Assembly: GCF_022213955.1 (NCBI RefSeq)
Contig: NZ_JAKNTW010000011.1
Location: forward strand, 1 to 64,000
DNA: 64,000 nucleotides
Reading direction: 5' to 3'
From: Dolomitihabitans soli
Lineage (GTDB): Bacteria > Actinomycetota > Actinomycetes > Streptosporangiales > Streptosporangiaceae
The position numbers and the translations under genes are program-made. Below are positions 51,921 through 60,468 of the stretch, one piece after another. Below the pieces are notes generated by a model. It worked only from the letters and a program-made list of their open reading frames with translations. It ran no database searches and was not told where the DNA came from. Positions within the stretch are counted from its first letter, which is position 1. Each line of letters begins with the position of its first letter.

Positions 51921-54035
51921 TCATCCGGAGGGCCGGAGGAAACTTCCGGGAGAAGAATTCATACCCGAGGGATCGTCGGCGGACGATTTGCCACTCTGGG
52001 TGGATGGACCCATCCCTAGGGAGATAACTTCCACCCCGAGTTCGTCGAGGGCGGCCCGGACGTCGGTGTCGTCGGGCGCGAGGTCGAGGGCCCGGTGGAG
52101 GTCGGCGACGGCTTCGGTGGTCCGGGACAGGGCGCGGAGGGCCATCGCCCGGTTGAAGTACAGCGCGGCGCCGGCGTCGAGTTCGATGGCCCGGGTGAGA
52201 TCGGCCACGGCACCTTCGGGGTCGCCGGACTCGAAACGGAGAATGGCGCGGCTGGCCCAGGCGGCGCCCAGCCCGGGAGCGGCGGCCAGCGCGGTCTCGA
52301 AGGCCGCGGCCGCCTCGGCGTGGTGCCCGTCAGCCGTCTCCAGCTGGCCGAGTATCGACCACAGGTGCGGGTTCCCCGGGTCGATCGCCAGGCCGGCGAC
52401 GACGTCGGAGCGCGCCTCGGCGGCACGGCCGGACACGGCGAGCAGGCCCGCCCGGTTGATGTAGGCGTCCAGATAGCCGGGATCGAGCTCCAGCACACGG
52501 TCCAGGTCGGCCAGCGCGGCCTCCTGATCGTCCAGGGCGATGCGCAACTCCGCGCGGTTGTAGTGGGCCTCGGGCATCGGCGGGCTCAGCCGCAGCGCGG
52601 TCTCGTAGTCGGACAGCGCGTCGTCGAGCAGACCGAGCCGGAAGAGCAGGTTGCCGCGGTCGAGGTAGTGGTCGGGGAAGGCCGGGTCGAGGGCGATGGC
52701 GGCGCCGTAGTCGTCCAGTGCCTCCTTCGTCCTGCCCCGCACGGCCAGGAGCTGGGCCCGGTTGGCGAGCAGCACCATGCGGTGGAGGGGATGGCGGCCG
52801 GGTGGCAGGTCCGCCGCGGCCAGTTCGATCGCCGACTCGACCAGGGCCAGCGCGGCCTCCACACGTCCCTCCCGGAACTCGATCAGAGCCCGGCCGTTAC
52901 GGTCGAACCCCAGCTTGAACGCGCGTACCCGCCGGTCGGGAAGCAGGGTGGAGATCGCGATCGCCTGGTTGATCCACGCCATCGCCCGGCCCAGGTCACG
53001 CCGGGCGGGATCGGGGTGGCGGGCGTCCAGCATGGCCGTGCCGTACGCCGAGGCCGCGTGCACGGCCGGATCGACGCTGGCTCGCCTGGCCTGGTCCCAC
53101 AGCTCGCGCGCCTCAGCGCGCCGGCCGAGAGCGGCCAGTGCGGTGGCCGTGCGCTGGGTGAAGCGCCACCACAGGTCGGAGCCCTCCTCGGCCAGGCGCA
53201 GTCCGCGCAGCCCCAGCTCGGCGACCGCGTCCAGGAAGCCCTCCCGGACGCAGTGATCCACGGCTGTCCAGAGCGCCCGCGCACCGGCTCCGTGCGGGTC
53301 GCCGCCGTGCTCGCGATGGTAGGGGATCGCGCCCAGCCGCGCGGACCACTCCCCCGTGCCGGCCAGTTCCCCCGCCCGGCGATCGTGCAGCACGGCCCTG
53401 TCGCGCTCCGGCAGCGCGTCATAGGCGGCCTGGAGCCGGGAATCGTCAGAGGTGCCGTCGGAGTCGACGTAGGCACGGGCCGGATCGGCGGGAATCTCGC
53501 CCGTGGGGTCCGCCGCCGGGGCGCGCAGGACCTTGCCGGCGAAGTCTTCGGGTGGCGGGTCCGGTGAGCAGACAACGATGGTGATCAGCGCGGGATCGAT
53601 CCGGCGCAGCAGGACCTTCAGCAGCTCACGGTCGGTCGCGTCGGCCTCATGCACGTTCTCCACGACCAGGACGGCCGCCCGCACCCCTCTCCCTCTCCCT
53701 CTGGACGCGGCACCGGCCTCGGCCGGGTCTCCTCCCGGAACGGGGGGTGAGGGTGCGGTCGGGGTCGCGGCTCGGACGAACTCGGCGATGCCGTTGGCGA
53801 CCCTGAGCGTACGGCGGGGCGCGGGCACCAGGATGCGCTCGTCGTCGGGCAGCCGCTCCTCGACGCTCTCCCAGCGGGGACGCACCAGGTCACGAAGGCC
53901 CGGGGCGGCGGCGCGGATCTCAAGGTGGTGGGCGGCCACCAGGCCGGGGGAACGTTCCAGGGCATCGGGCACCAGCGCCTGGAGGAGAGCACGGCCGAGC
54001 GTGTACGGCCCGGCACGGCGCCGGTGTGCGTCCAC
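51921..54035 (-). CDS. Degenerate STAND-ATPase/TPR protein
   Basis: 704 aa from GTG 54035. The N-terminal third resembles a STAND/AAA_16 ATPase that has lost its P-loop. A Walker-B-like strand remains (AAVLVVENVHEADATDRELLKVLLRRIDPALITIVV), but no GxxxxGK[ST] is present. From about residue 330 to the end it consists of TPR repeats (DALSDYETALRLSPPMPEAHYNRAELRIALDDQEAALADLDRVLELDPGYLDAYINRAGLLA). A scaffold or peptide-binding role is likely. Protein-like sequence continues upstream in frame (IWLQGERAADRAAALARRNPPWLTV) to the peptide's stop without an ATG/GTG/TTG start, so the true N-terminus is uncertain. Confidence 0.82.
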   Translation of the reverse strand: MDAHRRRAGPYTLGRALLQALVPDALERSPGLVAAHHLEIRAAAPGLRDLVRPRWESVEERLPDDERILVPAPRRTLRVANGIAEFVRAATPTAPSPPVPGGDPAEAGAASRGRGRGVRAAVLVVENVHEADATDRELLKVLLRRIDPALITIVVCSPDPPPEDFAGKVLRAPAADPTGEIPADPARAYVDSDGTSDDSRLQAAYDALPERDRAVLHDRRAGELAGTGEWSARLGAIPYHREHGGDPHGAGARALWTAVDHCVREGFLDAVAELGLRGLRLAEEGSDLWWRFTQRTATALAALGRRAEARELWDQARRASVDPAVHAASAYGTAMLDARHPDPARRDLGRAMAWINQAIAISTLLPDRRVRAFKLGFDRNGRALIEFREGRVEAALALVESAIELAAADLPPGRHPLHRMVLLANRAQLLAVRGRTKEALDDYGAAIALDPAFPDHYLDRGNLLFRLGLLDDALSDYETALRLSPPMPEAHYNRAELRIALDDQEAALADLDRVLELDPGYLDAYINRAGLLAVSGRAAEARSDVVAGLAIDPGNPHLWSILGQLETADGHHAEAAAAFETALAAAPGLGAAWASRAILRFESGDPEGAVADLTRAIELDAGAALYFNRAMALRALSRTTEAVADLHRALDLAPDDTDVRAALDELGVEVISLGMGPSTQSGKSSADDPSGMNSSPGSFLRPSG

Positions 54036-54125
54036 CGTCAGCCAGGGCGGATTTCGGCGGGCGAGCGCCGCCGCACGGTCGGCGGCGCGCTCGCCCTGAA
54101 GCCAAATGTGACGTGAGATGGTCGG

Positions 54126-54200
54126 TCACCCTTTGTGGATGACGCTTGAACTGCCGGTGAGCTTGGCAAGCCCGGGCTTGCGCACAGTGATCTTTTTCAT
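54126..54200 (-). CDS. 24-residue basic peptide immediately upstream of the TPR gene
   Basis: It begins MKKITVRKPGLAKLTG and ends SSSVIHKG. AAGGGGAG lies directly upstream of ATG 54200, and a promoter (TTGTGT-N17-ATAATT) precedes it in an AT-rich gap. It is too short for most gene finders. It has six basic residues and a Ser run, no Cys and no signal peptide. Its TGA is overlapped by a GTG (GTGA) and is in the same frame as the TPR protein. The layout resembles RiPP-type or signalling precursor genes placed before a handling protein. Function unknown. Confidence 0.6.
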   Translation of the reverse strand: MKKITVRKPGLAKLTGSSSVIHKG

Positions 54201-54232
54201 GTCTCCCCTTTGAGACCTATGGCTAAGGTTTC

Positions 54233-54261
54233 AATTATTCGGGGACGTCACGAATACACAA
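54233..54261 (-). promoter_or_regulatory. Promoter of the peptide-TPR operon
   Basis: On the minus strand TTGTGT (54261-54256) and ATAATT (54238-54233) are 17 nt apart in a clearly AT-rich stretch (54201-54371) between the GNAT and peptide genes. The start would fall about 25-30 nt before the peptide ATG. Nothing else is seen in that 170-bp gap. Confidence 0.6.
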
Positions 54262-54371
54262 GACCCTTCGTGATATCAGTTCCATGCTTCGCAACCCTAA
54301 AGGACCATTCGCCAGCCTAAATCCGGAAAATTCGGAATTTAGTGCTTAAAGCGCCTTGCCCTGGAACGGTT

Positions 54372-54890
54372 TCACGTGCCCGGGGTGGCGAGTTGCTGCG
54401 CCGTCTCCTTGACCAGATTCTTCTCTCCGTAGATGACCACGAGGCCGCCGACGTCCGCCCGGGAGATCTCCCGCCAGCCGTACTTGTGATAGAGCGCGAT
54501 CGCCGCCGACTGGTTCAGCGTCGTGTCGCCACGGACCGTCTGGTAACCGAGGACGATCGCGCGTGACTCCAGCGCCAGCAGGATCCGCTCGCCGTACCCT
54601 CGCCGCTGGAACTCCGGGTGGACGCGGAGCCTGCACATCTCGGCGGCCTGGGCGTCGATCCGGCGCAGGCCGCCCATCGCGACGATCCGCGGGGCCCCGT
54701 CGCCCTCGTCGTCCTCGCCGACCAGGAACTCGCCCCGGTCGGCCAGGTAAACCTCGTTGATGCGCGGGAAATCGTCTTCGTAGTAGACCCCGTCACCGGA
54801 CGCCAGCCCCACCTGAGCCAGGCAGATCTGATGGAGTGCCCACACGGCCTCCAGGTCAGACCAGCGATAGCGCCTGATGGTCAACGTCAT
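54372..54890 (-). CDS. GNAT family N-acetyltransferase
   Basis: 172 aa. The acetyl-CoA motif A is CRLRVHPEFQRRGYGERILLALE (Q/RxxGxG/A form) and motif B is NQSAAIALYHKYGWRE. RimI/RimJ-like size; the substrate is unknown. It starts 4 nt after the XRE-TPR stop on the same strand, so the two are one operon. The peptide and TPR genes follow after 170 bp. Acetylation of the nearby Lys-rich peptide is a possibility but is speculation. Confidence 0.9.
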   Translation of the reverse strand: MTLTIRRYRWSDLEAVWALHQICLAQVGLASGDGVYYEDDFPRINEVYLADRGEFLVGEDDEGDGAPRIVAMGGLRRIDAQAAEMCRLRVHPEFQRRGYGERILLALESRAIVLGYQTVRGDTTLNQSAAIALYHKYGWREISRADVGGLVVIYGEKNLVKETAQQLATPGT

Positions 54891-54894
54891 GCAA

Positions 54895-56445
54895 TCAGCC
54901 CTCCCTGGTCGGGATGGGAACGGCCCGCAGCAGGTCGAGATACTCGGCCAGCATCGGGTGCTCCGGATGCTTGACCTCCACCGCCTTGGCCAGCTCGATC
55001 GCGCGCTTCATCACGATGTCGGTGCGGTAGGTCTCGTCGAGAGCCTTCAGGAGGTCCTTGCCCATCTTCATCGCCTCGTCGGCGTCGCCTTCGAGCAGCT
55101 TGCACCTCGCCCGGTCGAACTTGATGAGGATCGGGTCGAGCCACTCCGACGGGCCGTACTTGGTCAGCGCCTGCTCCAGAACCAGGTCGGCCTCCATCGC
55201 CTGGCCCAGCTTCACCAGCGCGTCACCCTGGTGGAAGTAGAGCTGACGCTCCGTGTAGCCGAAGGTGAAGTCGTCCTGCTCGTGCGGGTGCATCTGGGCG
55301 AAGGCGGTCCTGGCCCGGGAGAGCGCCCGTTTCGCCTGGTCGACCACTTCCTTCTTGCCGGAGCCGGAGAGCATGGCGAGCGCGCGCGCCTCCACGACCG
55401 GGGCCATCGCCTGCGCCGCGCAGGGGGTCTGACCGGCCAGGTCACGGCTCTTCTTGGCCAGGTTGAGCGCCTCGCGGGGATCGCCGAGATACAGCGGCAC
55501 GAGGGCCTCGCGAGCGGTGATCCAGGCGCGCAGCGCCCGGTCTCCGGTCTCGTCGGCCGCGGTCCTGCCCGTCCTGAAGAACGAACGGGCCAGCCGGTGG
55601 TCACCCAGGTTTATCATGATCATGCCGCCCAGCCCGGCGAGCTGAGCGGCCATCCGGCAGAGCCGGTCCTGCAGGTCGATGGGCTGACGCCGCTCCAGCG
55701 CCTTGCGCACCGCGCTGAACTCCAGCAGCACGTCGCAGAGCAACCGCAGCGGCGGGGTGTTGGTGTACTGCCGGCCGAAGCCGGCGGTGGTGTCCTCCCA
55801 CTGGTCGAGCATCGCGGGCGAGACCGTGGCCAGCACGAGCGTGTCGTCCATCCGTCTTCGGATGTTCTCGATCGAGCCGAGGACCTGTCCGTCGAGCTTC
55901 ACGCCGTTGCCCGCCAGAATGCTGAGCAGGGTCCTGCGCAGCGTGTTCTCGTCCTCCTCGCCGCCTGTCTGGGTGAGGTCGCTGCTGACCGGCTGCAACC
56001 ACTGCTCGCGCGGGGTCGACGGCGTCTCGGTTTTCAGCTCCTGCTGGTCGGGGCGGACGAGCACCGGCATCTTGTGCCCGTGACCGCAGATGCACGGCCC
56101 GTCGTAGCCCAGCGAGACAGGCTCCACCCGGTAGACCGAGCACAGGTAGTGCAGATATTCGGGGCCGGGACGCTTGAGCCCGCTTTCGTACGCGGACAGG
56201 AGCGTCTCGCCGATGCCGGGCGCCGGCTTGCCGTCCCGCTCGAACAGCGCTCGGACCTGTTCGATCACGTCGGCGAGGGCGATGCCGTAAGCGAGGCGGT
56301 GACTCTTGATGCGGGTGGTGCCGAACTGAGGGCCGCACGTCTCGTGGATCTCGTCCGCGATCTGAGCGTAGCTTCGCCCGGTTGCAAGGCCTTTGGCCCT
56401 GATTCGCCGCGCTAACTCCGTCTCCCTGTGTTGCCTGCCGGACAT
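54895..56445 (-). CDS. XRE-type regulator with TPR-like C-terminal half
   Basis: 516 aa. The N-terminal part has helix-turn-helix-like segments (LARRIRAKGLATGRSYAQIADEIHE, then GIGETLLSAYESGLKRPGPEYLHYLCSVYRVEP). A short CICGHGHK metal-like knuckle follows, then a long helical/TPR region (DLQDRLCRMAAQLAGLGGMIMINLGDHRLARSFFRTGRTAADETGD, LYFHQGDALVKLGQAMEADLVLEQAL). The layout is like Rgg/NprR-style peptide-sensing regulators, where TPRs bind a small peptide; a 24-aa peptide gene lies downstream. AAGGGG precedes ATG 56445. It is divergent from a 94-aa gene. Confidence 0.86.
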   Translation of the reverse strand: MSGRQHRETELARRIRAKGLATGRSYAQIADEIHETCGPQFGTTRIKSHRLAYGIALADVIEQVRALFERDGKPAPGIGETLLSAYESGLKRPGPEYLHYLCSVYRVEPVSLGYDGPCICGHGHKMPVLVRPDQQELKTETPSTPREQWLQPVSSDLTQTGGEEDENTLRRTLLSILAGNGVKLDGQVLGSIENIRRRMDDTLVLATVSPAMLDQWEDTTAGFGRQYTNTPPLRLLCDVLLEFSAVRKALERRQPIDLQDRLCRMAAQLAGLGGMIMINLGDHRLARSFFRTGRTAADETGDRALRAWITAREALVPLYLGDPREALNLAKKSRDLAGQTPCAAQAMAPVVEARALAMLSGSGKKEVVDQAKRALSRARTAFAQMHPHEQDDFTFGYTERQLYFHQGDALVKLGQAMEADLVLEQALTKYGPSEWLDPILIKFDRARCKLLEGDADEAMKMGKDLLKALDETYRTDIVMKRAIELAKAVEVKHPEHPMLAEYLDLLRAVPIPTREG

Positions 56446-56670
56446 TCCGGCCCCTTCCCGTGGCCAGACACGCGGACCGGTCGTTCCCGACCGCCCGCTC
56501 TGCTGACTCAGCGTAGCTCGCGGGTCGCGCTGCGCCTATGCGAATGATGGACCACAACTGAGGAGTTATGAACGCCGATTAGAGGGTTACGGCTAAGGAT
56601 CGTCCCCCGGCGGAACACTTCTTTCAACCCAGTTGGGAGAACGCCCCTACCGAGTGGGGTAACCGCCTCG

Positions 56671-56699
56671 TTGACCTCTCAGGTTTCGTGAGACATCTT
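56671..56699 (+). promoter_or_regulatory. Candidate promoter for the 94-aa gene
   Basis: TTGACC (56671-56676) and CATCTT (56694-56699) are 17 nt apart. The -35 is good and the -10 weak. It lies in the 335-bp divergent gap (56446-56780), in which I see no gene. The gap also contains short CCCA/TGGG and CCCC/GGGG dyads (56626-56660) that could be operators. Confidence 0.42.
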
Positions 56700-56780
56700 T
56701 GGCCGACCAGCAGCGATCGCGGTCAAGGGAAGGGCTGTGATCGGTGCCCCCTAATGACGCCGATATGAGGAGGGCGCGTA

Positions 56781-57065
56781 ATGGGGGAGGACGATTTCGA
56801 ACATCTGGAGCAATTGGTCTCAGAACTCGGCGATCGCGGTCTGCTCGCCCGGGTGGTGCGGACTCCCACGGGTCGCGCATTCGTCCGGGTGATCAATCCG
56901 AACGCCACCAGTTTGGCGGAGAACGTCACTTGCCGCCAGGTAACCGTCCCCGACCACCTCGATTGGTACTACTGGTGGTCATGGGGAGAAAGAATGCATC
57001 GCGCCGACGATCCGGCCGGTGCGGCGACCAAGGTCGCCAGAGTGCTCGCCGCGGTGGGGGAGTGA
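56781..57065 (+). CDS. Conserved-looking 94-aa hypothetical protein
   Basis: It begins MGEDDFEHLEQLVSELGDRG, with a mixed alpha/beta pattern and a striking aromatic patch VPDHLDWYYWWSWGERMH. I do not recognise a domain. GGAGGG lies 6 nt before ATG 56781. It is divergent from the XRE-TPR regulator, which suggests that the regulator controls it. An 18-bp hairpin terminates it. Confidence 0.75.
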   Translation: MGEDDFEHLEQLVSELGDRGLLARVVRTPTGRAFVRVINPNATSLAENVTCRQVTVPDHLDWYYWWSWGERMHRADDPAGAATKVARVLAAVGE

Positions 57066-57070
57066 GGTAG

Positions 57071-57113
57071 GCGGTGACGCTCCGGTGGGGCGCAGCCACC
57101 GGAGCGTCACCGC
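57071..57113 (+). terminator. 18-bp perfect hairpin after the 94-aa gene
   Basis: GCGGTGACGCTCCGGTGG (57071-57088) pairs perfectly with 57096-57113 around GGCGCAG. It lies 5 nt after the stop. Among the strongest dyads in the window, with no T-run. Confidence 0.82.
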
Positions 57114-57248
57114 GCCTGCCGCGGCTCCGCGGAGCCGGCGGGGTGACCGGTGCGGAGCGTGCGTGGCCGACGGCCCGCACGCTGGGCGCCCCGTCGGCTC
57201 CCTGATCTCTGCTCACCCGGCCCGGGAGGACCGGGCCGGCCAGAAACC

Positions 57249-57330
57249 CCCTCCGGGAAACTACGGAGGGTTATGAGGGGATTTCCCCTTCGGTAACGGG
57301 ACGGGGCATGCTCCGGGTGCATGTCCCGTC
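57249..57330 (+). other. Cluster of three hairpins in the mscS upstream region
   Basis: Hairpins: CCCTCCG (57249-57255) / CGGAGGG (57264-57270); GGGG-ATTT-CCCC (57277-57288); GACGGGGCATGC (57300-57311) / GCATGTCCCGTC (57319-57330, one G-U). No protein-coding sense is seen. The 433-bp gap 57066-57498 otherwise holds only the terminator above. It could be a structured leader of mscS or an independent small RNA. I do not recognise a riboswitch class. Confidence 0.4.
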
Positions 57331-57498
57331 TCGAGCCGTTCGTCACCGGAGCAACCGGTCCCGCCCTCCGCGGCCCCGGGACCGGCCAGCCCCGGCTTCC
57401 CCGGCGTAATGTGACGGCGGCCGGTTCGGTCGGCAAAATGGGGAGGTCCACACGACTTCCCACACACCCGACCGAACCGATCCGGGGGGATCCGCCCA

Positions 57499-58467
57499 GT
57501 GACACTGAAACCATCGCCCATCGAGATGCCCGATTTGGGGAGCGCCTTCGCGGAATCGTGCTCACGCGGTTCCGGCGGTGACGTGATCTGCCCGCTTTTC
57601 GAGGGGCTCCTTCCGGGCGGGTGGGCTCCGTTCGTCACCTGGCTGATCATCATCGTGCTGATTCTCGGCATCGCCCTTCTCCTGCGGGCGCTCATTCACC
57701 GCACGATCAACAAAGTCGCTCGCAGGGCCGCCCAGGGGGTCATGCCCGAGCGGCTGCGGCAGCGCGGCGCCACCGCCGTCGACGGCGGCACGGTGCTGCT
57801 CAACGAGCGTCGCCGGCAACGCGCCGACACCCTGGCCTCGGTGCTGAACCACATCGCCTCCCTAGTGATCCTCGGCACCGCCACGCTGATGATCCTCTCC
57901 CGCTTCGGCTTCGACCTCGCTCCCCTGCTGACCAGCGTCGGCATCCTCGGCGTCGCCGTCGGATTCGGCGCGCAGGAGCTGGTCAAGGACTTCATCGCCG
58001 GCATGTTCATGCTCATGGAGGACCAGTACGGCGTCGGCGACGTCGTCGACGTGGGGGCCGCCGTCGGCACGGTCGAGGCGGTCACCCTGCGCATCACCCG
58101 CCTGCGCGACGTCGACGGCCGGGTCTGGTACGTGCGCAACGGCACCATCACCCGGATCGGCAACGAGTCGCAGGGCTGGTCCCGGGCCGCCGTCGACGTC
58201 CCCGTCGCCTACGACTCCGACATCCCCGCCGTCCGCGAGATCCTCAACGGCATCGCCGACGAGCTGTGGGACGACCCCGACTACCGCGACCAGATCATCG
58301 TCGAGCAGCCCGTGGTGTGGGGCCTGGAGCAGATCTCCGACACGGCCGTCGTCTTCCGGATCAGCGCCAAGACCCTCCCCGCCCGCCAGGCCGAGGTGGC
58401 CCGCGAACTCCGTTTCCGGGTCAAGGCGGCACTCGACCGCGCGTCCATCCCGATCACCGCCGGCTGA
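57499..58467 (+). CDS. MscS-family small-conductance mechanosensitive channel
   Basis: 322 aa. Three TM helices: residues about 41-65 (FVTWLIIIVLILGIALLLRALI), 115-135, and the pore-lining helix ILGVAVGFGAQELVKDFIAGMFMLMEDQYGVGDVVDVG with the Gly/Ala pattern. The beta-domain follows (GTVEAVTLRITRLRDVDGRVWYVRNGTITRIGNES). Releases solutes on hypo-osmotic shock. The start is GTG 57499 with weak upstream GGGGG. The trHb gene follows 39 nt downstream. Confidence 0.95.
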   Translation: MTLKPSPIEMPDLGSAFAESCSRGSGGDVICPLFEGLLPGGWAPFVTWLIIIVLILGIALLLRALIHRTINKVARRAAQGVMPERLRQRGATAVDGGTVLLNERRRQRADTLASVLNHIASLVILGTATLMILSRFGFDLAPLLTSVGILGVAVGFGAQELVKDFIAGMFMLMEDQYGVGDVVDVGAAVGTVEAVTLRITRLRDVDGRVWYVRNGTITRIGNESQGWSRAAVDVPVAYDSDIPAVREILNGIADELWDDPDYRDQIIVEQPVVWGLEQISDTAVVFRISAKTLPARQAEVARELRFRVKAALDRASIPITAG

Positions 58468-58506
58468 CGGCCCGACCGGGGCGCGTGGTGACCTAGGCTG
58501 GGTGAC

Positions 58507-58908
58507 ATGTCAGGGAGCGAGGAGTCCTTTTACGATGCGGTGGGCGGCGATGAGGCGTTCCGGCGTCTCGTGCACCGCTTCTACGAGGGAGTGGCGGACG
58601 ACCCACTGCTTCGGCCGCTCTACCCGGAGGAAGACCTCACCGGGGCGGAGGACCGGCTGCGGATGTTCCTCATCCAGTACTGGGGCGGTCCGGGCACCTA
58701 CAGCCAGCAACGAGGGCACCCCCGGCTGCGGATGCGGCACAACCCGTTCGTGATCGGCGAGGCCGAGCACGACGCGTGGCTGCGGCACATGCACGACGCC
58801 GTGCTGTCCCTGGAGCTGCCCCAGGAGCTGGAGACCCGGCTCTGGGACTACCTCGTCTACGCCGCGCAGAGTTTGATCAACGCGCCTTCCGGCAGGGCGG
58901 GCGCATAG
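58507..58908 (+). CDS. Group II truncated hemoglobin (trHbO)
   Basis: 133 aa. [32 protein letters not shown] is the group II opening. The proximal His is in [10 protein letters not shown] and WLRHM supplies the conserved Trp at G8. It binds O2/NO, with proposed roles in NO detoxification or oxygen supply to the terminal oxidase. It lies 30 nt upstream of a GH13 gene, an arrangement common in actinobacteria, so cotranscription is likely. Confidence 0.94.
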   Translation: MSGSEESFYDAVGGDEAFRRLVHRFYEGVADDPLLRPLYPEEDLTGAEDRLRMFLIQYWGGPGTYSQQRGHPRLRMRHNPFVIGEAEHDAWLRHMHDAVLSLELPQELETRLWDYLVYAAQSLINAPSGRAGA

Positions 58909-58938
58909 CCGGCGGTCAGGCTGGGCAGCCATGCAGGC

Positions 58939-60468
58939 ATGGACTTCCCCTGGTGGCGTGATGCCGTCGTCTATGAGATCTATGTCCGAAGCTTCGCCGA
59001 CGCCTCGGGTGACGGCGTCGGCGACCTGGCCGGTGTCCGCCGCCGCCTGCCCTACCTCGCGGACCTCGGGGTGGACGCGGTCTGGCTGAGCCCGTTCTAC
59101 CGCTCGCCGATGGCCGACGGGGGGTACGACGTGTCCGACTACCGTGACGTCGACCCGCTCTTCGGCTCGCTCGACGACTTCGACGCGCTGGTGACCGACG
59201 CGCACGCGCGGGGGCTCCGGGTGATCGTCGACATCGTGCCGAACCACAGCTCCGACGAGCACGCCTGGTTCCAGGCCGCGCTGGCCGCCCCCGCCGGCAG
59301 TCCCGAGCGTGCCCGCTACCTGTTCGCCGACGGCGGCGAGCTGCCGCCCAACAACTGGCAGTCGACCTTCAGCGGCCCGGCCTGGACCCGCCTGCCCGAC
59401 GGGCAGTGGTACCTCCATCTGTTCGCGCCTGAGCAGCCCGATCTCAACTGGCGCGACCCGGTCGTGCACGCGGAGTTCCTCGACGTGCTGCGGTTCTGGC
59501 TGGACCGGGGCGTCGACGGGTTCCGCATCGACGTCGCGATGGGCCTCTACAAGGCGGCCGGCCTGCCCGACACCCCGCCCGAGGACCAGGCGTTCAAGGC
59601 CGAGTCACCGATCTGGGGCCGCCCCGAGACGCACGAGGTCTACCGCGAATGGCGCAAGGTCCTCGACTCCTACCCCGGCGACCGGATGGCCGTCGGCGAG
59701 GTGTGGACCGACTCCGCCGAGGACCTCGCCCGCTACGTGCGCCCCGACGAGTTGCAGCAGAGCTTCAACTTCGCCTGGCTCCAGGCGCCCTGGTCGCCCA
59801 CGGCGTTCCGCGAGGTGATCGACGACACGCTCGCCACCGTCCCGTCGCCGACCTGGGTGCTGTCCAACCACGACGTCGTACGGCACCGCACGAGGTATGA
59901 CGAGACCGACCCCGGCACCGGTCTGGCCCGCGCCAAAGCCGCCCTGCTCGTCATGCTCGCCCTCCCCGGATCGGCATATCTCTACCAGGGGGAGGAACTC
60001 GGTCTGCCCGAGGTGACGGATCTGCCACCGGGAACCCGCCAGGACCCCATCTTCGAGCGTTCCGGCGGCGAACTGTTCGGCAGGGACGGCTGCCGTGTCC
60101 CGCTCCCCTGGTCCGGTACGGCCATGCCGTACGGATTCTCGCCTGACGGCGCGCGTCCCTGGCTGCCGCAACCGGTGGAATGGGCGGCGCTCAGCGCCGA
60201 ACGACAGGCCGCCGACCCCGGCTCGACCCTGGCGTACTATCAGCGGGCGCTCGCGCTGCGCCGCTCGCTCCGCCGTTCCCTGCCGGACGGCATCGCCTGG
60301 CTCGACTCCCCCGAGGGCGCGCTCGTCTTCACCCGCGGCACCCTGACCTGCGCGATCAACTGCGGGCCCGATCCCGTACCGCTACCGCCGCACGAGCGGG
60401 TGCTGCTGTCCAGCGGAAGCATCCACGCCGGGACGCTCCCGCCCGACACGGCCGTCTGGCTGAGCTAG
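58939..60468 (+). CDS. GH13 alpha-glucosidase (oligo-1,6-glucosidase/maltase type)
   Basis: 509 aa. The GH13 regions are I VDIVPNHSS, II GFRIDVAMGL (nucleophile Asp about 199), III VGEVWTDS (acid Glu about 254) and IV LSNHDVVRH (Asp about 310). It acts on alpha-glucosides in the cytosol; no signal peptide. Substrate preference is not settled from sequence. It directly follows the trHb gene. Its stop overlaps that of the convergent MFS gene by 4 nt (CTAG). Confidence 0.94.
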   Translation: MDFPWWRDAVVYEIYVRSFADASGDGVGDLAGVRRRLPYLADLGVDAVWLSPFYRSPMADGGYDVSDYRDVDPLFGSLDDFDALVTDAHARGLRVIVDIVPNHSSDEHAWFQAALAAPAGSPERARYLFADGGELPPNNWQSTFSGPAWTRLPDGQWYLHLFAPEQPDLNWRDPVVHAEFLDVLRFWLDRGVDGFRIDVAMGLYKAAGLPDTPPEDQAFKAESPIWGRPETHEVYREWRKVLDSYPGDRMAVGEVWTDSAEDLARYVRPDELQQSFNFAWLQAPWSPTAFREVIDDTLATVPSPTWVLSNHDVVRHRTRYDETDPGTGLARAKAALLVMLALPGSAYLYQGEELGLPEVTDLPPGTRQDPIFERSGGELFGRDGCRVPLPWSGTAMPYGFSPDGARPWLPQPVEWAALSAERQAADPGSTLAYYQRALALRRSLRRSLPDGIAWLDSPEGALVFTRGTLTCAINCGPDPVPLPPHERVLLSSGSIHAGTLPPDTAVWLS

